36,328 nucleotides of DNA from NCBI GenBank assembly GCA_947630635.1, contig CANRIJ010000002.1, forward strand, positions 1 to 36,328. Direction: 5' to 3'. Source of the stretch: an uncultured Spirochaetaceae bacterium (GTDB taxonomy: Bacteria; Spirochaetota; Spirochaetia; Sphaerochaetales; Sphaerochaetaceae). Every line of letters starts with the position of its first letter. Within the stretch, counting starts at the first letter, position 1. Under the pieces are notes generated by a model. It searched no databases. It was not told the DNA's origin and saw nothing but the letters and a program-made list of their open reading frames with translations. The position numbers and the translations under genes were made by a program. This document shows positions 10,020-20,369 of the stretch, in pieces.

Positions 10020-10048
10020 AGTCTAGGTTATAAAATAATCAAATTCAA
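10020..10048 (-). promoter_or_regulatory. Putative promoter TTGAAT-17-TAGACT, 6 nt from ATG (10013)
   Basis: -35 rc(10043-10048), -10 rc(10020-10025); no SD. Confidence 0.45.
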
Positions 10049-10096
10049 CAAATTGTCTAATAAGGTAAGACTTCATAGAAGCAACTCTAAATCATG

Positions 10097-11017
10097 CTAT
10101 TTGCTTTTCAATGCATCAAAGACCCTGTCTATAGCTTCTTCATCCGCTTTCTCGCTGAACTTTCTAGCAAATAGGAAATCTGAATTTAGAAGCATATCAA
10201 CATCCTCACTGGTAATTACATGGGGTTCGCCTCTGCTCCAGTCGATATACCTCATATTCCCATGCATATCACCATCAAAGGTCTTGAAATATAAGGCATC
10301 CTTAAACTTTGGGTTATTGTGTACAAGAAGCGGTAAAAAGGATTCATCACTTGCTCTTGTTGCTCTAAACTGCTTTTTAATCCAAGCCTCATTTTCGAGT
10401 ATGTAGCGAGCTAAATCATCTGTTATATCGAACCATTGGCTTCCTCTGGCAAAATCCATATCCCGAGGTATCCTATTTACTCTAAAGAGCCACTGCCAAA
10501 AAATGCAAAAATATTCTAGTCCTACAAAGAAATAATCCTTTACCTTCTTTCCACTTCTATAGTGTTTTGTAAGCACATGATAATATTTAATTCTTTCATA
10601 ATAGGGCTTACTTAAAAATTTGCCAGGGACTTGGTACTCAACAAACTCCCTACCATTATTCTTGTCAAAGAAATTTAATATATACTCTTGGCTCTTTATA
10701 GGAAGATCAGAGCCAGAAAGCAGGTGATAATATTGATAAGGCCCATTGTCTATGGCTTTTCTCAAGAGAAAAAGCTCTGATTCTGTAAGAGAGAAATCTG
10801 ACCAATAAATCGCAATATCTTTATATATTTTCAGAAGCCCATCTGTTTTTCTCTCTGTAATATCTCCTTTTTTTATGTCGGAGTTACTATCAATATGAAC
10901 GTAAATATCATTTCGTGGATGATCCAACAGAGTTATAAGCTTATTCAAAAGATCTATTTGATTATGAGCCAATATCAAATAGGCATGCCTTCCCTTATTT
11001 CCATTCTGCATTTTCAA
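10097..11017 (-). CDS. Beta-1,6-N-acetylglucosaminyltransferase-like (GT14, core-2/I-branching) glycosyltransferase
   Basis: HAYLILAHNQIDLLNKLITLLDHPRNDIYVHIDSNS; YYHLLSGSDLPIKSQEYI; GSQWFDIT. Confidence 0.8.
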   Translation of the reverse strand: MKMQNGNKGRHAYLILAHNQIDLLNKLITLLDHPRNDIYVHIDSNSDIKKGDITERKTDGLLKIYKDIAIYWSDFSLTESELFLLRKAIDNGPYQYYHLLSGSDLPIKSQEYILNFFDKNNGREFVEYQVPGKFLSKPYYERIKYYHVLTKHYRSGKKVKDYFFVGLEYFCIFWQWLFRVNRIPRDMDFARGSQWFDITDDLARYILENEAWIKKQFRATRASDESFLPLLVHNNPKFKDALYFKTFDGDMHGNMRYIDWSRGEPHVITSEDVDMLLNSDFLFARKFSEKADEEAIDRVFDALKSK

Positions 11018-11846
11018 TATGTCCGCCTTTTCTGGCTTTTTCGGGTGGAGGAATCATGTAATCTCCAAAATCATTTGTCAAAATCTCATCAAAGCATTTT
11101 GGAACAAGAAATTCTGTATCCTCAAATTTCATTGTAACAAAATCTTCAAAATAATTTGCTTTGTATAGCCTAAAATCATTTGCAAGGTCCAAAAATCCAG
11201 AAAAATATGATCTGCCACCGTTGCTGATATATTTTGCTATAAAGTCAAAAAGCTTTTTATTTATTTCACATGGGGATGTTTTCAAATATTTAAATCCGTT
11301 CCCCTCTAATGAGCCCTCCTTTGTGTAAAGAAGCAAATTCCATAAATTTGCTATCTTCCAAATCCCTGGGGCAAACTGAAAATCGGAAATCATATTAATA
11401 CGGTAAAAAGAAAGAAGCCTTTTCCTAAAATCATCAGTTTTTTCTTTTTTTATATCCACTCTATAAAAAGGAAAAATATCTACAAAAAGACCATAATCAA
11501 ATGGTGGCTTAAGAGTTTTTTCATACATTGAGGTACAGGTATCTATAATCTTCGCATAAGGCCAAATGTATTTTTCGGTATTTGTATAATGTATAAGCCT
11601 GTAGCGCTTATCAGCGATCTTGTTAAATTCAGATAAAAGAATCTCATAATCATGAGAAAGCATTCCTACATCGAAATCATCATCCCAAGGAATAAAGCCA
11701 CCATGTCTTACTGCGCCTAAAAGCGTTCCATACATTAGAAAAAAGCCTATTCCCAAAAGATCACATACACGTTTTAGCTCTTTAGCAATAGAGAGAATGA
11801 GTGGATGGACTTCCGAATTGCTAATAATATTTTTCTTGCTCTTCAT
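10995..11846 (-). CDS. LicD-family phosphotransferase
   Basis: FFLMYGTLLGAVRHGGFIPWDDDFDVGM is the LicD signature; overlaps neighbours on both sides (operon). Confidence 0.9.
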   Translation of the reverse strand: MKSKKNIISNSEVHPLILSIAKELKRVCDLLGIGFFLMYGTLLGAVRHGGFIPWDDDFDVGMLSHDYEILLSEFNKIADKRYRLIHYTNTEKYIWPYAKIIDTCTSMYEKTLKPPFDYGLFVDIFPFYRVDIKKEKTDDFRKRLLSFYRINMISDFQFAPGIWKIANLWNLLLYTKEGSLEGNGFKYLKTSPCEINKKLFDFIAKYISNGGRSYFSGFLDLANDFRLYKANYFEDFVTMKFEDTEFLVPKCFDEILTNDFGDYMIPPPEKARKGGHIENAEWK

Positions 11847-12972
11847 AATGGCTTCTTACTAACTTAACAAGTTTTCTAGCAACTTCCATTGCATCAAACT
11901 CTATTGGCACTCTCTCAAAATTCTTGTCTACCTCTTCGAGTTTACTGGGATTATCAATTAAATCAAATAAAATCTCAGAGGCACCATGCTTACTATCTGA
12001 GGCATTCCACCCCACTTTATATTTCTCAATGAAATTAGCCGAAGGTATGACAGTATATACAAGTTCTGTAATCAAGAAGGGACGATGGGCATATATAGCC
12101 TCAACTATGGTATTGATTCCGGCTCTTCCAACAATAACATCCGAAGCAGCAAGGTAAGTACTAACATCATTTATAAAACCTCGAACATGGATTTTCAAAT
12201 TAGAGTTGGTCCTCTCTGAGATATGCAAGAGCCTCTTCTTTGTTTTGCTATCAATACCACCGATTATAACAACCTGAACTGGCTTTCCTGATTTGTCTAA
12301 ATCCTCCAGTACGCTTAAAGAGCCTATCCCCTCTCCCCCCAAGTTCAATTGAATGGTAAAGAGACTCTCATCTAAACCAAGCTTCCTTCTGGCATCTCTT
12401 TTGCTCAATCTTTGGCTATTTGCAACTTCGCTTTGAAGGGGGAAGGGAACCAGAAAGAGAGACTCTTCTCTTTGCCCCATCTTCTTAACTCTTTCTAGCC
12501 CCTCGTTAGTAGAGATCAAATATCCATCAAGCCTATCAGATATTGAAGCAACTGGAGCATTGAATACATCTGTCGCATAGTAATAGACAGGTATATCAAT
12601 CTTCATATAGCTAAGCATCTCTGCAATGATTCTCGAAGCGTATGGATGAGTTGCAAATATGAAATCAACTGGATCCTCTTCAAGATTTGACTCCAAAACT
12701 CTCCTCAAATGACGCTTTGCATACTTAATGGCAAGTTCCATACCATTGGAATTTGCATCATTATGCTTTGAAAGTCTCTGCTCTGTATTGGGATGCTTTA
12801 GCATCGTCCTCCAATAAAACTTATTAATAGAGCCTATCCATTCTATGTCAAAATATTCAAAGAACTCTTCAAAATAGGTCTCTACCCCCAGTTTATTAAG
12901 ACACTCTTCTACTGCTTTAAGAGGGATATAGTGTCCTTTTCCGCCATCTACATATAAGCAAAGTGCCTTCAT
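11821..12972 (-). CDS. GT28-type glycosyltransferase (MGDG synthase/UgtP-like)
   Basis: LYVDGGKGHYIPLKAVEECLNKLG; ATHPYASRIIAEML; GRAGINTIVEAIYAHRPFLI. Confidence 0.75.
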   Translation of the reverse strand: MKALCLYVDGGKGHYIPLKAVEECLNKLGVETYFEEFFEYFDIEWIGSINKFYWRTMLKHPNTEQRLSKHNDANSNGMELAIKYAKRHLRRVLESNLEEDPVDFIFATHPYASRIIAEMLSYMKIDIPVYYYATDVFNAPVASISDRLDGYLISTNEGLERVKKMGQREESLFLVPFPLQSEVANSQRLSKRDARRKLGLDESLFTIQLNLGGEGIGSLSVLEDLDKSGKPVQVVIIGGIDSKTKKRLLHISERTNSNLKIHVRGFINDVSTYLAASDVIVGRAGINTIVEAIYAHRPFLITELVYTVIPSANFIEKYKVGWNASDSKHGASEILFDLIDNPSKLEEVDKNFERVPIEFDAMEVARKLVKLVRSHYEEQEKYY

Positions 12973-12981
12973 AACCTACTA

Positions 12982-13010
12982 AGTCTATCATTTCAAATAG
13001 CTATAGACAA
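12982..13010 (-). promoter_or_regulatory. Putative promoter TTGTCT-17-TAGACT, 9 nt from ATG (12972)
   Basis: -35 rc(13005-13010), -10 rc(12982-12987). Confidence 0.35.
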
Positions 13011-13027
13011 AGCTGACTATCAAGGCA

Positions 13028-13056
13028 TTGAATCTAATTTCCTATAAAAATATATT
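13028..13056 (+). promoter_or_regulatory. Putative promoter TTGAAT-17-TATATT, 6 nt from ATG (13063)
   Basis: -35 13028-13033, -10 13051-13056; predicted +1 is the A of ATG. Confidence 0.5.
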
Positions 13057-13062
13057 TAAGTC

Positions 13063-13962
13063 ATGGAATTTCCATTCAGCATATATTTTTATAGACACCT
13101 AATTACTGCCATGATGGGCATATCAAAACCACTATATGGAGTCAAATACAGAAACATCCTCAAATATATGGAATCAGATCTAAAAGATGTATTAGATAAA
13201 TACAAAGACATCGATTTTGATGCAACAGAGCCTATTCCAAAAATCATATGGGCCCTTTGGTGGCAAGGAAATCAATCAGAATTCCCTGCAATTTACTACT
13301 GCTGCAAAAAAAATCAAAACACAAAGGGTTTTGAGTTCCATTTAATAACAAAAGAAAATATCTTCGAATATGTTTATATCGATGATATTCTTCCTCTGAT
13401 TGAGCAAAACAAAATTAGAATCCAATCCTTTTCTGACATTGTAAGAATGCGCCTTTTAAAAAAATATGGTGGCATTTGGGCAGATGCCGGCCTATTCACA
13501 TTGAAAGACAATTACTACGAAGAATTAGCTAGCAAGTATAGTTTTTATACATTGAAAATTCCCACTATTGAAAAATGGATGAATGTATCTGAGGGCAAAT
13601 GGCTGGTTGGCTTTTGGGCATCACAAAAAAACAATCCCTTTTTTGCCTATGTCGATGATGCTTTTACAACTTTTGTCAAAAAACATCAGGCTACCATTGA
13701 TTATTACCAATTAGACTTCACTACAATGCTCGGATACATACATATTCCTTTCGTTAAAAAGCTTTTTGATTCTATACCACCTTCGAATCCTGATTTCTTT
13801 TGGCTTGGAAGTAATATAAATAAACCTTTCAATCAAAAAAAATGGAATGAATTAGAATCAAAAAACGACGTTTTAAGATTAACATGGAGAATATCCCCAA
13901 AACCTTTGACTAAAAATGAGAAATTAACATACTGGGGATATTTAAATAAATTAAAGCATTAA
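13063..13962 (+). CDS. Capsular polysaccharide synthesis-type glycosyltransferase (paralogue of 8228-9187)
   Basis: PKIIWALWWQGNQSEFPAIYYC; SFSDIVRMRLLKKYGGIWADAGLF. Confidence 0.75.
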   Translation: MEFPFSIYFYRHLITAMMGISKPLYGVKYRNILKYMESDLKDVLDKYKDIDFDATEPIPKIIWALWWQGNQSEFPAIYYCCKKNQNTKGFEFHLITKENIFEYVYIDDILPLIEQNKIRIQSFSDIVRMRLLKKYGGIWADAGLFTLKDNYYEELASKYSFYTLKIPTIEKWMNVSEGKWLVGFWASQKNNPFFAYVDDAFTTFVKKHQATIDYYQLDFTTMLGYIHIPFVKKLFDSIPPSNPDFFWLGSNINKPFNQKKWNELESKNDVLRLTWRISPKPLTKNEKLTYWGYLNKLKH

Positions 13963-13996
13963 CTTTTGACAAGTTTGCTTGTTTTAATCTTAGGAA

Positions 13997-14002
13997 TATA
14001 AT
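13997..14002 (+). promoter_or_regulatory. Putative -10 TATAAT, 8 nt from ATG (14011)
   Basis: Exact TATAAT; no SD at usual distance. Confidence 0.35.
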
Positions 14003-14010
14003 CAGAGCCT

Positions 14011-15684
14011 ATGGCCAATAACCGCGACCAAGAAAGAATCAAAAAATCAACTAAGAATGCCACAGTCGCGGTTGTAGCCAATGTTGTAATTGGCATACTC
14101 AGCTTCTTTGAGAGAAAAGTTTTCAACGATTACTTCAATCCGTATTACCTTGGCTTAAATGGAATACTTAATACAGTAATTGGAGTACTTTCAGTATCAG
14201 AACTTGGCATATCCGCAGCAATGGCATTTGCCTTATATAAGCCGATTGCAGAAGGCAATAAAGAGGAAATTGCTTCAATAATACAGACACTAAGACGCAT
14301 TTATAGATATCTTGGAATATTTATTTTTGTGGGTTCAGTCGCTATAATCCCCGCTTTGCCCTACTTAATGCAAGTAGAAATCAACTTTACTGACGTTGTT
14401 TTATATTTTCTTGTATTTGCATTGAAAACAAGCCTTACTTATTGGATTGGCTATCCTTCAATACTTCTAGGCGCTAATCAAGAGCAATACATTGTCACAT
14501 TCATCAATAATGCATGGTGGATTGGCATGAACCTATCATTAATGGCAATTTCAGCATTTACCCAAAACTACCTCTTATATGCAATAGCGGTGCTTCTATT
14601 TAATATCGGAAACTCAATAACAATAAATCTAAAAGTAAAAAAGTCCTTTCCGGAAATAAAAACAAAAGAAAAACTCAAATTAAGACCCGAAACAAAAAAA
14701 TCGATAATTACAAATGTAAAAGGTCTAATTCTCACTAAATTAGGTGGAGTCATTGTCTCAGTCACTGACAATATACTTACCTCTTCATTGGTATCTACAG
14801 TATTTTTAGGGCTAGTTACAAACTACCAGATGATCACTAATGGATTTGCGGGATTTATAGCAATTATCCCAAATGCAATCACTGGCTCTGTAGGAAATAT
14901 GGGTGCTACAGAAAAAAAGAGAAAACTATCTAAGACTTTTTCTCTCCTATGCCTTTCCCAGTTCCTAATAAGCTTCATAGCCTCAATGCTAGTTCTTGGC
15001 ATCGGAGATTCGTTTGTAATCACATTCTTTGGAGAAAGATGGCAATTGCCCTTTATATCGTTTGTATTAATCGTCTTTAATTTCTACCTGACAAATTACA
15101 GACAAATATTAAATACATTCAGATCATCGCTCGGCCTCTTCTATCGTGATAGATTCAGACCAATAACTGAAGGCATTTTCAACTTAACTGTATCGTTTGT
15201 CTTAGGTTGGTTTTGGGGCTATAACGGAATCATAGTAGGCACGATCTTAACCAATTTATTTATTAATCTGATTTTTGAGCCAATTGTAATAAGCCATTAC
15301 GGTCTCAAACGCTCATCAATGGCTTTTTTCATAAAATTCTTCTTTGAGCTTCTTTTGACAATAGCTTCTATGTCCCTACTCATATGGATTCTCAGTTTCA
15401 TCCCTTTAAAAGGCTATTTGTGGCTATTGGCAAGAATAGGAATATCACTGGCTTTGTCTGTAATAATCCTTATCCCAATAATTCTTGTTAGCAAAAATGC
15501 CAAAACTATCGTTAAAATGGCTTGGAGCATTATTGCCAAAAAGAAAAACAAGACTTTTAATGAAAAAATTGAATCCAATCAGGAAACCATTAAAATTAAT
15601 GCTCAATTATCAAAGGAACTGGAACAAGCCAAAGATCCTTCTTTTACTCCACTGACAACCAACCCAGAAGAAAGCGAGGAATAA
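14011..15684 (+). CDS. Multi-TM polysaccharide/lipid flippase (Wzx/MATE-like)
   Basis: About 12-14 hydrophobic segments; N-term NVVIGILSFFERKVFNDYFNPYYLGLNGILNTVIGVLSVSELGISAAMAFALYKPIAEG typical of Wzx-like proteins. Confidence 0.75.
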   Translation: MANNRDQERIKKSTKNATVAVVANVVIGILSFFERKVFNDYFNPYYLGLNGILNTVIGVLSVSELGISAAMAFALYKPIAEGNKEEIASIIQTLRRIYRYLGIFIFVGSVAIIPALPYLMQVEINFTDVVLYFLVFALKTSLTYWIGYPSILLGANQEQYIVTFINNAWWIGMNLSLMAISAFTQNYLLYAIAVLLFNIGNSITINLKVKKSFPEIKTKEKLKLRPETKKSIITNVKGLILTKLGGVIVSVTDNILTSSLVSTVFLGLVTNYQMITNGFAGFIAIIPNAITGSVGNMGATEKKRKLSKTFSLLCLSQFLISFIASMLVLGIGDSFVITFFGERWQLPFISFVLIVFNFYLTNYRQILNTFRSSLGLFYRDRFRPITEGIFNLTVSFVLGWFWGYNGIIVGTILTNLFINLIFEPIVISHYGLKRSSMAFFIKFFFELLLTIASMSLLIWILSFIPLKGYLWLLARIGISLALSVIILIPIILVSKNAKTIVKMAWSIIAKKKNKTFNEKIESNQETIKINAQLSKELEQAKDPSFTPLTTNPEESEE

Positions 15685-15689
15685 CTTAA

Positions 15690-15718
15690 TTGAAATGCCC
15701 TAATTTGCAAAATACAAT
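15690..15718 (+). promoter_or_regulatory. Putative promoter TTGAAA-17-TACAAT, 7 nt from GTG (15726)
   Basis: -35 15690-15695, -10 15713-15718. Confidence 0.45.
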
Positions 15719-15725
15719 CTAAAGA

Positions 15726-18221
15726 GTGATTGGTAGCAAAGGACATATAGCAAACATCCTAAAATTCATTATGAAGCATGCCTGGTGGGTAATGGGCATC
15801 ATTTTGTTAGTCACCCTATTCTTCTGCTATACTCTCAAAGATCTCAGAATCGATACAAACATCTTTTCCTTTGCTGGAGATGTACCAGCTGCACCAATTA
15901 ATACAACACCCAGCGAAAAGCCAAAAGATAGGCTCATTCTAAAAGGCATAAATGGAGATATGCCATTCCCAAATAAAGGCGAAATAGTCCAAGTTCCAAA
16001 CAGAGCAAACACTTTTTCTGAGACGGAATTCGAAAATACAATACCATTTGAAGAGGTTGAGCCAATTCTCAATCCGTATTCAGAAGAAAAAACTGGTTCA
16101 TTCCCAGACGGTTATGTAATCGTTTTTACAAGTGAGGACTTATACACACCCGAAGTCCTAAACGAAATCTATTCTGTAATGATGAATCTTGAAAATAGAT
16201 ATGAAATTGGACCAGTACTCTCCCCATTCGATTACGTAACTGTTGAGAAAAAGGGCACGCGGCTCTCAATTGTACCAATAGCACCAGTTAAACGAGGAGA
16301 GCTATGGACTGAAGAAGATATAGAACTCTTCAAAGAACGACTTTTAAAGGACTCAGTTGCCAAAGATTATCTTTACTCATCTGACGGCAATACAATCATG
16401 ATCTACTACAGAGCTAGAGGGCTTAATTCAGACTCAATCAGAGAACTCGATACAATCGTAAACCCTCTTAGAAAATATGGGCGCTTAGCCCTTAATGGAG
16501 GCGGATTAATAACGGATGCAGTCATGAAGTACATTAATAGGGACCTAATACTTCTAATCTGTCTCTCGTTTATAGTTATACTTACCATCTTTTATCTGTC
16601 TTTCCACTCACTTAGGGCAGTACTCATACCTGCAGTAGTATCTCTGGTAGGCTTAATATGGACTCTTGGAACAATGACTCTAATGGGCTATAAGCTCACC
16701 ATTGTTACAATCCTAACTCCTGTATTGGTGCTGACTCTTGGCTCCTCATATTCTGTTCACATGCTAAGCGAGTATTTTGAGACGGTTAATGAACACGACG
16801 AAGAAAGACTCAATGAGCATTTCTCAAGAATATCGAAAACCATCTTTTTTGCTATGCTTACGACAGTCGTAGGTTTCTTAGCTCTATTAATTTGCCGAAC
16901 AAAACTATTCAGAGAACTGGGCATAACAATATCAATAGGCATTTTCTTCTGCTGGTTTTTATCTTTCACACTACTGCCAGCGATACTTGCCAAATCAAGG
17001 CTGCCAAAGCCCAAGACAGTCAAAAAAATCGAATATGGGCTCCTATCCAAAGTCGTTAATGGAACAGCAAGAGCAATAGTAAGATTTTGGTGGATACCGC
17101 TTATTGTCCTCGTCTTAGTATTCATATGGTTTTTATTCATAGAAAACAAGATAGGCTTTGATTCTAACTACATGTCTTATTTCCCGGATAATGATCCAAT
17201 TGCCATAGATTCAAAGTATTTTGCCAAGACTCTGGGGGGGACAGATCCCTACTACTTATACATCTATGCACCAAAAGGAGAAGATAAATTCTTCTTGAAA
17301 GCAGAGAATCTAAAGGATGTCTATGCTTATGAACAAACTATAAAGGCTGCAGATCCCGATATAGTGCAGGTTCTCTCTTTCAGCCAATATGTAAGCTTCT
17401 TAAATGAGGTCTACAACGGAGAGTCTGGAATTCCAGATAACAATGGACTTATATTGCTTCTTTCCAGAACACTACAGCAGATAAAAGGCATCATAGGCTC
17501 CGATGTACTCGATATGCTGATCACTGAAGATGGAAATACAATTACCCTATCCATGAGAAACTATGATTATGTAGAACAGGATCTACAGACAACAGCAAGC
17601 GCCAGACGACTGAATCAGACTCTAGACTACTATCTATATATGCTTCCAGAGGGAACTACCAGCCAAGTCGGCTCTCTTGCTGCAACGAATCTAAGGGGAA
17701 GCGATATCATAATGGAAGATCAAACCAAGGCCACTTGGCTCTCTATGATCTTAATTTTCATAATAGCCTCAATTGCCTGTCTATCTATTCTCTATGGAGT
17801 TTCCACCCTATTCCCAGTAAGTGTCGGAGTTATGATCATATACATCTTAATGTGGTGCATTGGAATGAACTTTGACATAGTTACGGTTGGTTTCAGCTCA
17901 ATAGCAATTGGTTGCGGAGTCGATGATGCAATACATTTTATGCTTCGATTAAAGAATAGGAGAAAAATACTTCACGGACACCCTTATAGAGACATTGTAT
18001 TTGCAAACATAATTGAAACTGGCAAACCAATCATCCTTACAACTGTAAGTATAGATGCAGGCCTTCTAATGCTCCTATTTGCTTCCTTCAAGCCAATCAA
18101 ATACTTTGGAGTGCTGATGTTTGTTGCACTCTCTGCCGCAATGATCGCGACTCTTACAATTCTTCCAGCAATCCTTATTTTCTTTGACAAGATCAGAGAC
18201 TTCTTGAAGAAAAAGAAGTAA
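15726..18221 (+). CDS. RND/MMPL superfamily exporter
   Basis: 831 aa, two RND repeats each with an N-terminal TM, large extracytoplasmic domain and TM cluster; GCGVDDAIHFMLRLKNRR in second repeat. Confidence 0.85.
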   Translation: MIGSKGHIANILKFIMKHAWWVMGIILLVTLFFCYTLKDLRIDTNIFSFAGDVPAAPINTTPSEKPKDRLILKGINGDMPFPNKGEIVQVPNRANTFSETEFENTIPFEEVEPILNPYSEEKTGSFPDGYVIVFTSEDLYTPEVLNEIYSVMMNLENRYEIGPVLSPFDYVTVEKKGTRLSIVPIAPVKRGELWTEEDIELFKERLLKDSVAKDYLYSSDGNTIMIYYRARGLNSDSIRELDTIVNPLRKYGRLALNGGGLITDAVMKYINRDLILLICLSFIVILTIFYLSFHSLRAVLIPAVVSLVGLIWTLGTMTLMGYKLTIVTILTPVLVLTLGSSYSVHMLSEYFETVNEHDEERLNEHFSRISKTIFFAMLTTVVGFLALLICRTKLFRELGITISIGIFFCWFLSFTLLPAILAKSRLPKPKTVKKIEYGLLSKVVNGTARAIVRFWWIPLIVLVLVFIWFLFIENKIGFDSNYMSYFPDNDPIAIDSKYFAKTLGGTDPYYLYIYAPKGEDKFFLKAENLKDVYAYEQTIKAADPDIVQVLSFSQYVSFLNEVYNGESGIPDNNGLILLLSRTLQQIKGIIGSDVLDMLITEDGNTITLSMRNYDYVEQDLQTTASARRLNQTLDYYLYMLPEGTTSQVGSLAATNLRGSDIIMEDQTKATWLSMILIFIIASIACLSILYGVSTLFPVSVGVMIIYILMWCIGMNFDIVTVGFSSIAIGCGVDDAIHFMLRLKNRRKILHGHPYRDIVFANIIETGKPIILTTVSIDAGLLMLLFASFKPIKYFGVLMFVALSAAMIATLTILPAILIFFDKIRDFLKKKK

Positions 18222-18311
18222 TCCAAACTCTATCTTGTAAAAAATATAAAGTTGTTAAATTTAACAACTGCAATTATACTTAAATCAAAAATTCAGCCAT
18301 TAAGGAACAAA

Positions 18312-19124
18312 ATGCCATTTAGAGAAATAAGCCTAAGAGATTTTCAACTCGAGCTTTTAAGATTATTAGATTTCATTTTGGATTACTGCAACAAAAAGGG
18401 ATATAAAGTATATCTCAGCGGAGGAACTCTCTTAGGAGCAATACGCCATAAGGGATTCATTCCTTGGGATGATGATATTGATGTCTGCATGCCAAGAGAG
18501 GATTACGAAAAACTCTGCAAAGATAAAACCCTGTTGGAAGGAATAGATGGATATGTTCTAAAACCTTATATGAAAACCCCAAATGGAAATATTTTCATGA
18601 AACTTTTTGATACAAAAGTCAAAATCAATGAGACATCAAATTATCCATTTATAAACAAAGGTTATATCAATATTGATATATTTCCTGTTGATAAGCTCCC
18701 AAATGGAAAACTAAAAATAAAATTGCTGACTTTCAAAATCAAGAAATATGCTCAATTTATAAATATGGCTGGAACTTATAATTATGAAACAAAAGGCCTA
18801 CGCCTAATATGCGACAAAATTTTCTGCAATCTTTATAGAAAAATCGGCGTTGATAAATTCGCAAAAAGAATAAATGCAAATGCTACAAAATACGAAGACT
18901 CAAAAACAAACAAAATGATGGGTTTTGTCACTTGGGGCATAGGACTCATACCTGAACCCGAACTAAAAGATGATATCGAAATAATATTCGAGGGAAGAAA
19001 GATGAAAACTTTCAGAGGCTGGGACTATTGTCTTCAAAGCTCATATGGTGACTACATGAAAATTCCTCCTATAAACAAAAGAATTAACCACAGAGAAACA
19101 CTATTGATCGATTCAAGCAGATAA
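18312..19124 (+). CDS. LicD-family phosphotransferase (second copy)
   Basis: VYLSGGTLLGAIRHKGFIPWDDDIDVCM; SD AAGGA before ATG 18312 favours this start over ORF-track TTG 18252. Confidence 0.88.
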   Translation: MPFREISLRDFQLELLRLLDFILDYCNKKGYKVYLSGGTLLGAIRHKGFIPWDDDIDVCMPREDYEKLCKDKTLLEGIDGYVLKPYMKTPNGNIFMKLFDTKVKINETSNYPFINKGYINIDIFPVDKLPNGKLKIKLLTFKIKKYAQFINMAGTYNYETKGLRLICDKIFCNLYRKIGVDKFAKRINANATKYEDSKTNKMMGFVTWGIGLIPEPELKDDIEIIFEGRKMKTFRGWDYCLQSSYGDYMKIPPINKRINHRETLLIDSSR

Positions 19125-19196
19125 GATCATTTAAAAAACTCATCTTTAGTATTGCTATGAAATACTCCAATTGATCTCTCTGCTTTAGTTTTAACC

Positions 19197-19225
19197 TTTA
19201 CAGCAAAAACTGCATAAGATAACAT
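19197..19225 (+). promoter_or_regulatory. Putative promoter TTTACA-17-TAACAT, 7 nt from ATG (19233)
   Basis: -35 19197-19202, -10 19220-19225. Confidence 0.4.
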
Positions 19226-19232
19226 TCCATCT

Positions 19233-20267
19233 ATGCCAAAGCTTACATTAATAGTCCCAGTTTACAACACTCCAATAGATCTGTTTTACCCAGCAATAAA
19301 AAGCTTTGCAGAACAAAAGATTGATATAGATTATGAAATACTGATAGTTGATGACGGCTCCAACAAAGAAACAAAAGAAGCTATACAGAGAGTTAAGCAT
19401 CAATACCCTTTAATTCAAGTAATTGAGCATGATAAAAATTTGGGACCTAGCTCAGCTAGAAATACAGGAATAAAAAATAGCAATTTAAGAGACAATGACT
19501 ATTTGGCTATTTTTGATTCGGATGATCTATTGGACGCAGGAGCACTCCAAAAAATCATAGATGTTTTCAAGGATAACCCAGATGCTGACATGATTTCATA
19601 TGGCTACCGTGTGAAATACCCCAATAAAATAGATACAATTACATTAACTGATAAAATAACAATAGCAACCCCAAAAGAATTTGCCATCAACTATTTAACA
19701 GGATACACATGGAACAAAGTCTATAAGAAAAAACCTAATTTCGAATTTCCATTGTGCATTGAATCAATGAGGCAAATGGAAGACAAAATTTGGAATATCG
19801 ATATTCTTGATCAGTCAGAAAAGATTATTGTCATTCCAAATGTTCTATATACATATAACGTTTACGGTGGATCTCTTTCCAACAACAATACCAAGGCTGC
19901 AATAATTCAACATGAACGCTATGTAGGATTGGAAAAAGCAATAAAGAAGATAAAGCATTTTGGAAAAGATGCAACTAGAAAACAAGTAGAACTATACCTT
20001 AGCCATGCATTAAGAGATTATTGCTATTGGAAATATGACTTTAAAGGCGATAAGAAAACTAAAAAAGAACAAACCATAAAGCGAGTGCAATTAACTAAAA
20101 AACTTTTACTAGTCATCCCTAGAAAAGAAATAAAAAGCTCATACGTTAGAAACAACCTATATTTTCTCTTTATTTTATTTCATCCCTTTACAAAAAAGGC
20201 CAACAATAAAGTAAATACATATATGGAAAAAGAAATCGAGTTTGCGGAAAATATATTCAACCGCTAA
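19233..20267 (+). CDS. GT2-family glycosyltransferase
   Basis: LTLIVPVYNTPIDLFYPAIKSF; LIVDDGSNKETKEA; GPSSARNTGIKN; IFDSDDLLD. Confidence 0.88.
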   Translation: MPKLTLIVPVYNTPIDLFYPAIKSFAEQKIDIDYEILIVDDGSNKETKEAIQRVKHQYPLIQVIEHDKNLGPSSARNTGIKNSNLRDNDYLAIFDSDDLLDAGALQKIIDVFKDNPDADMISYGYRVKYPNKIDTITLTDKITIATPKEFAINYLTGYTWNKVYKKKPNFEFPLCIESMRQMEDKIWNIDILDQSEKIIVIPNVLYTYNVYGGSLSNNNTKAAIIQHERYVGLEKAIKKIKHFGKDATRKQVELYLSHALRDYCYWKYDFKGDKKTKKEQTIKRVQLTKKLLLVIPRKEIKSSYVRNNLYFLFILFHPFTKKANNKVNTYMEKEIEFAENIFNR

Positions 20268-20369
20268 CCAATTTTAAAAGCCTTCCCACCCTTCGTTTGA
20301 ATTGTAAACAACTTTCCACTATGTTAATCTAACAATGCTTCTACAAAGAAAGGGGAATAAAGACTATAT

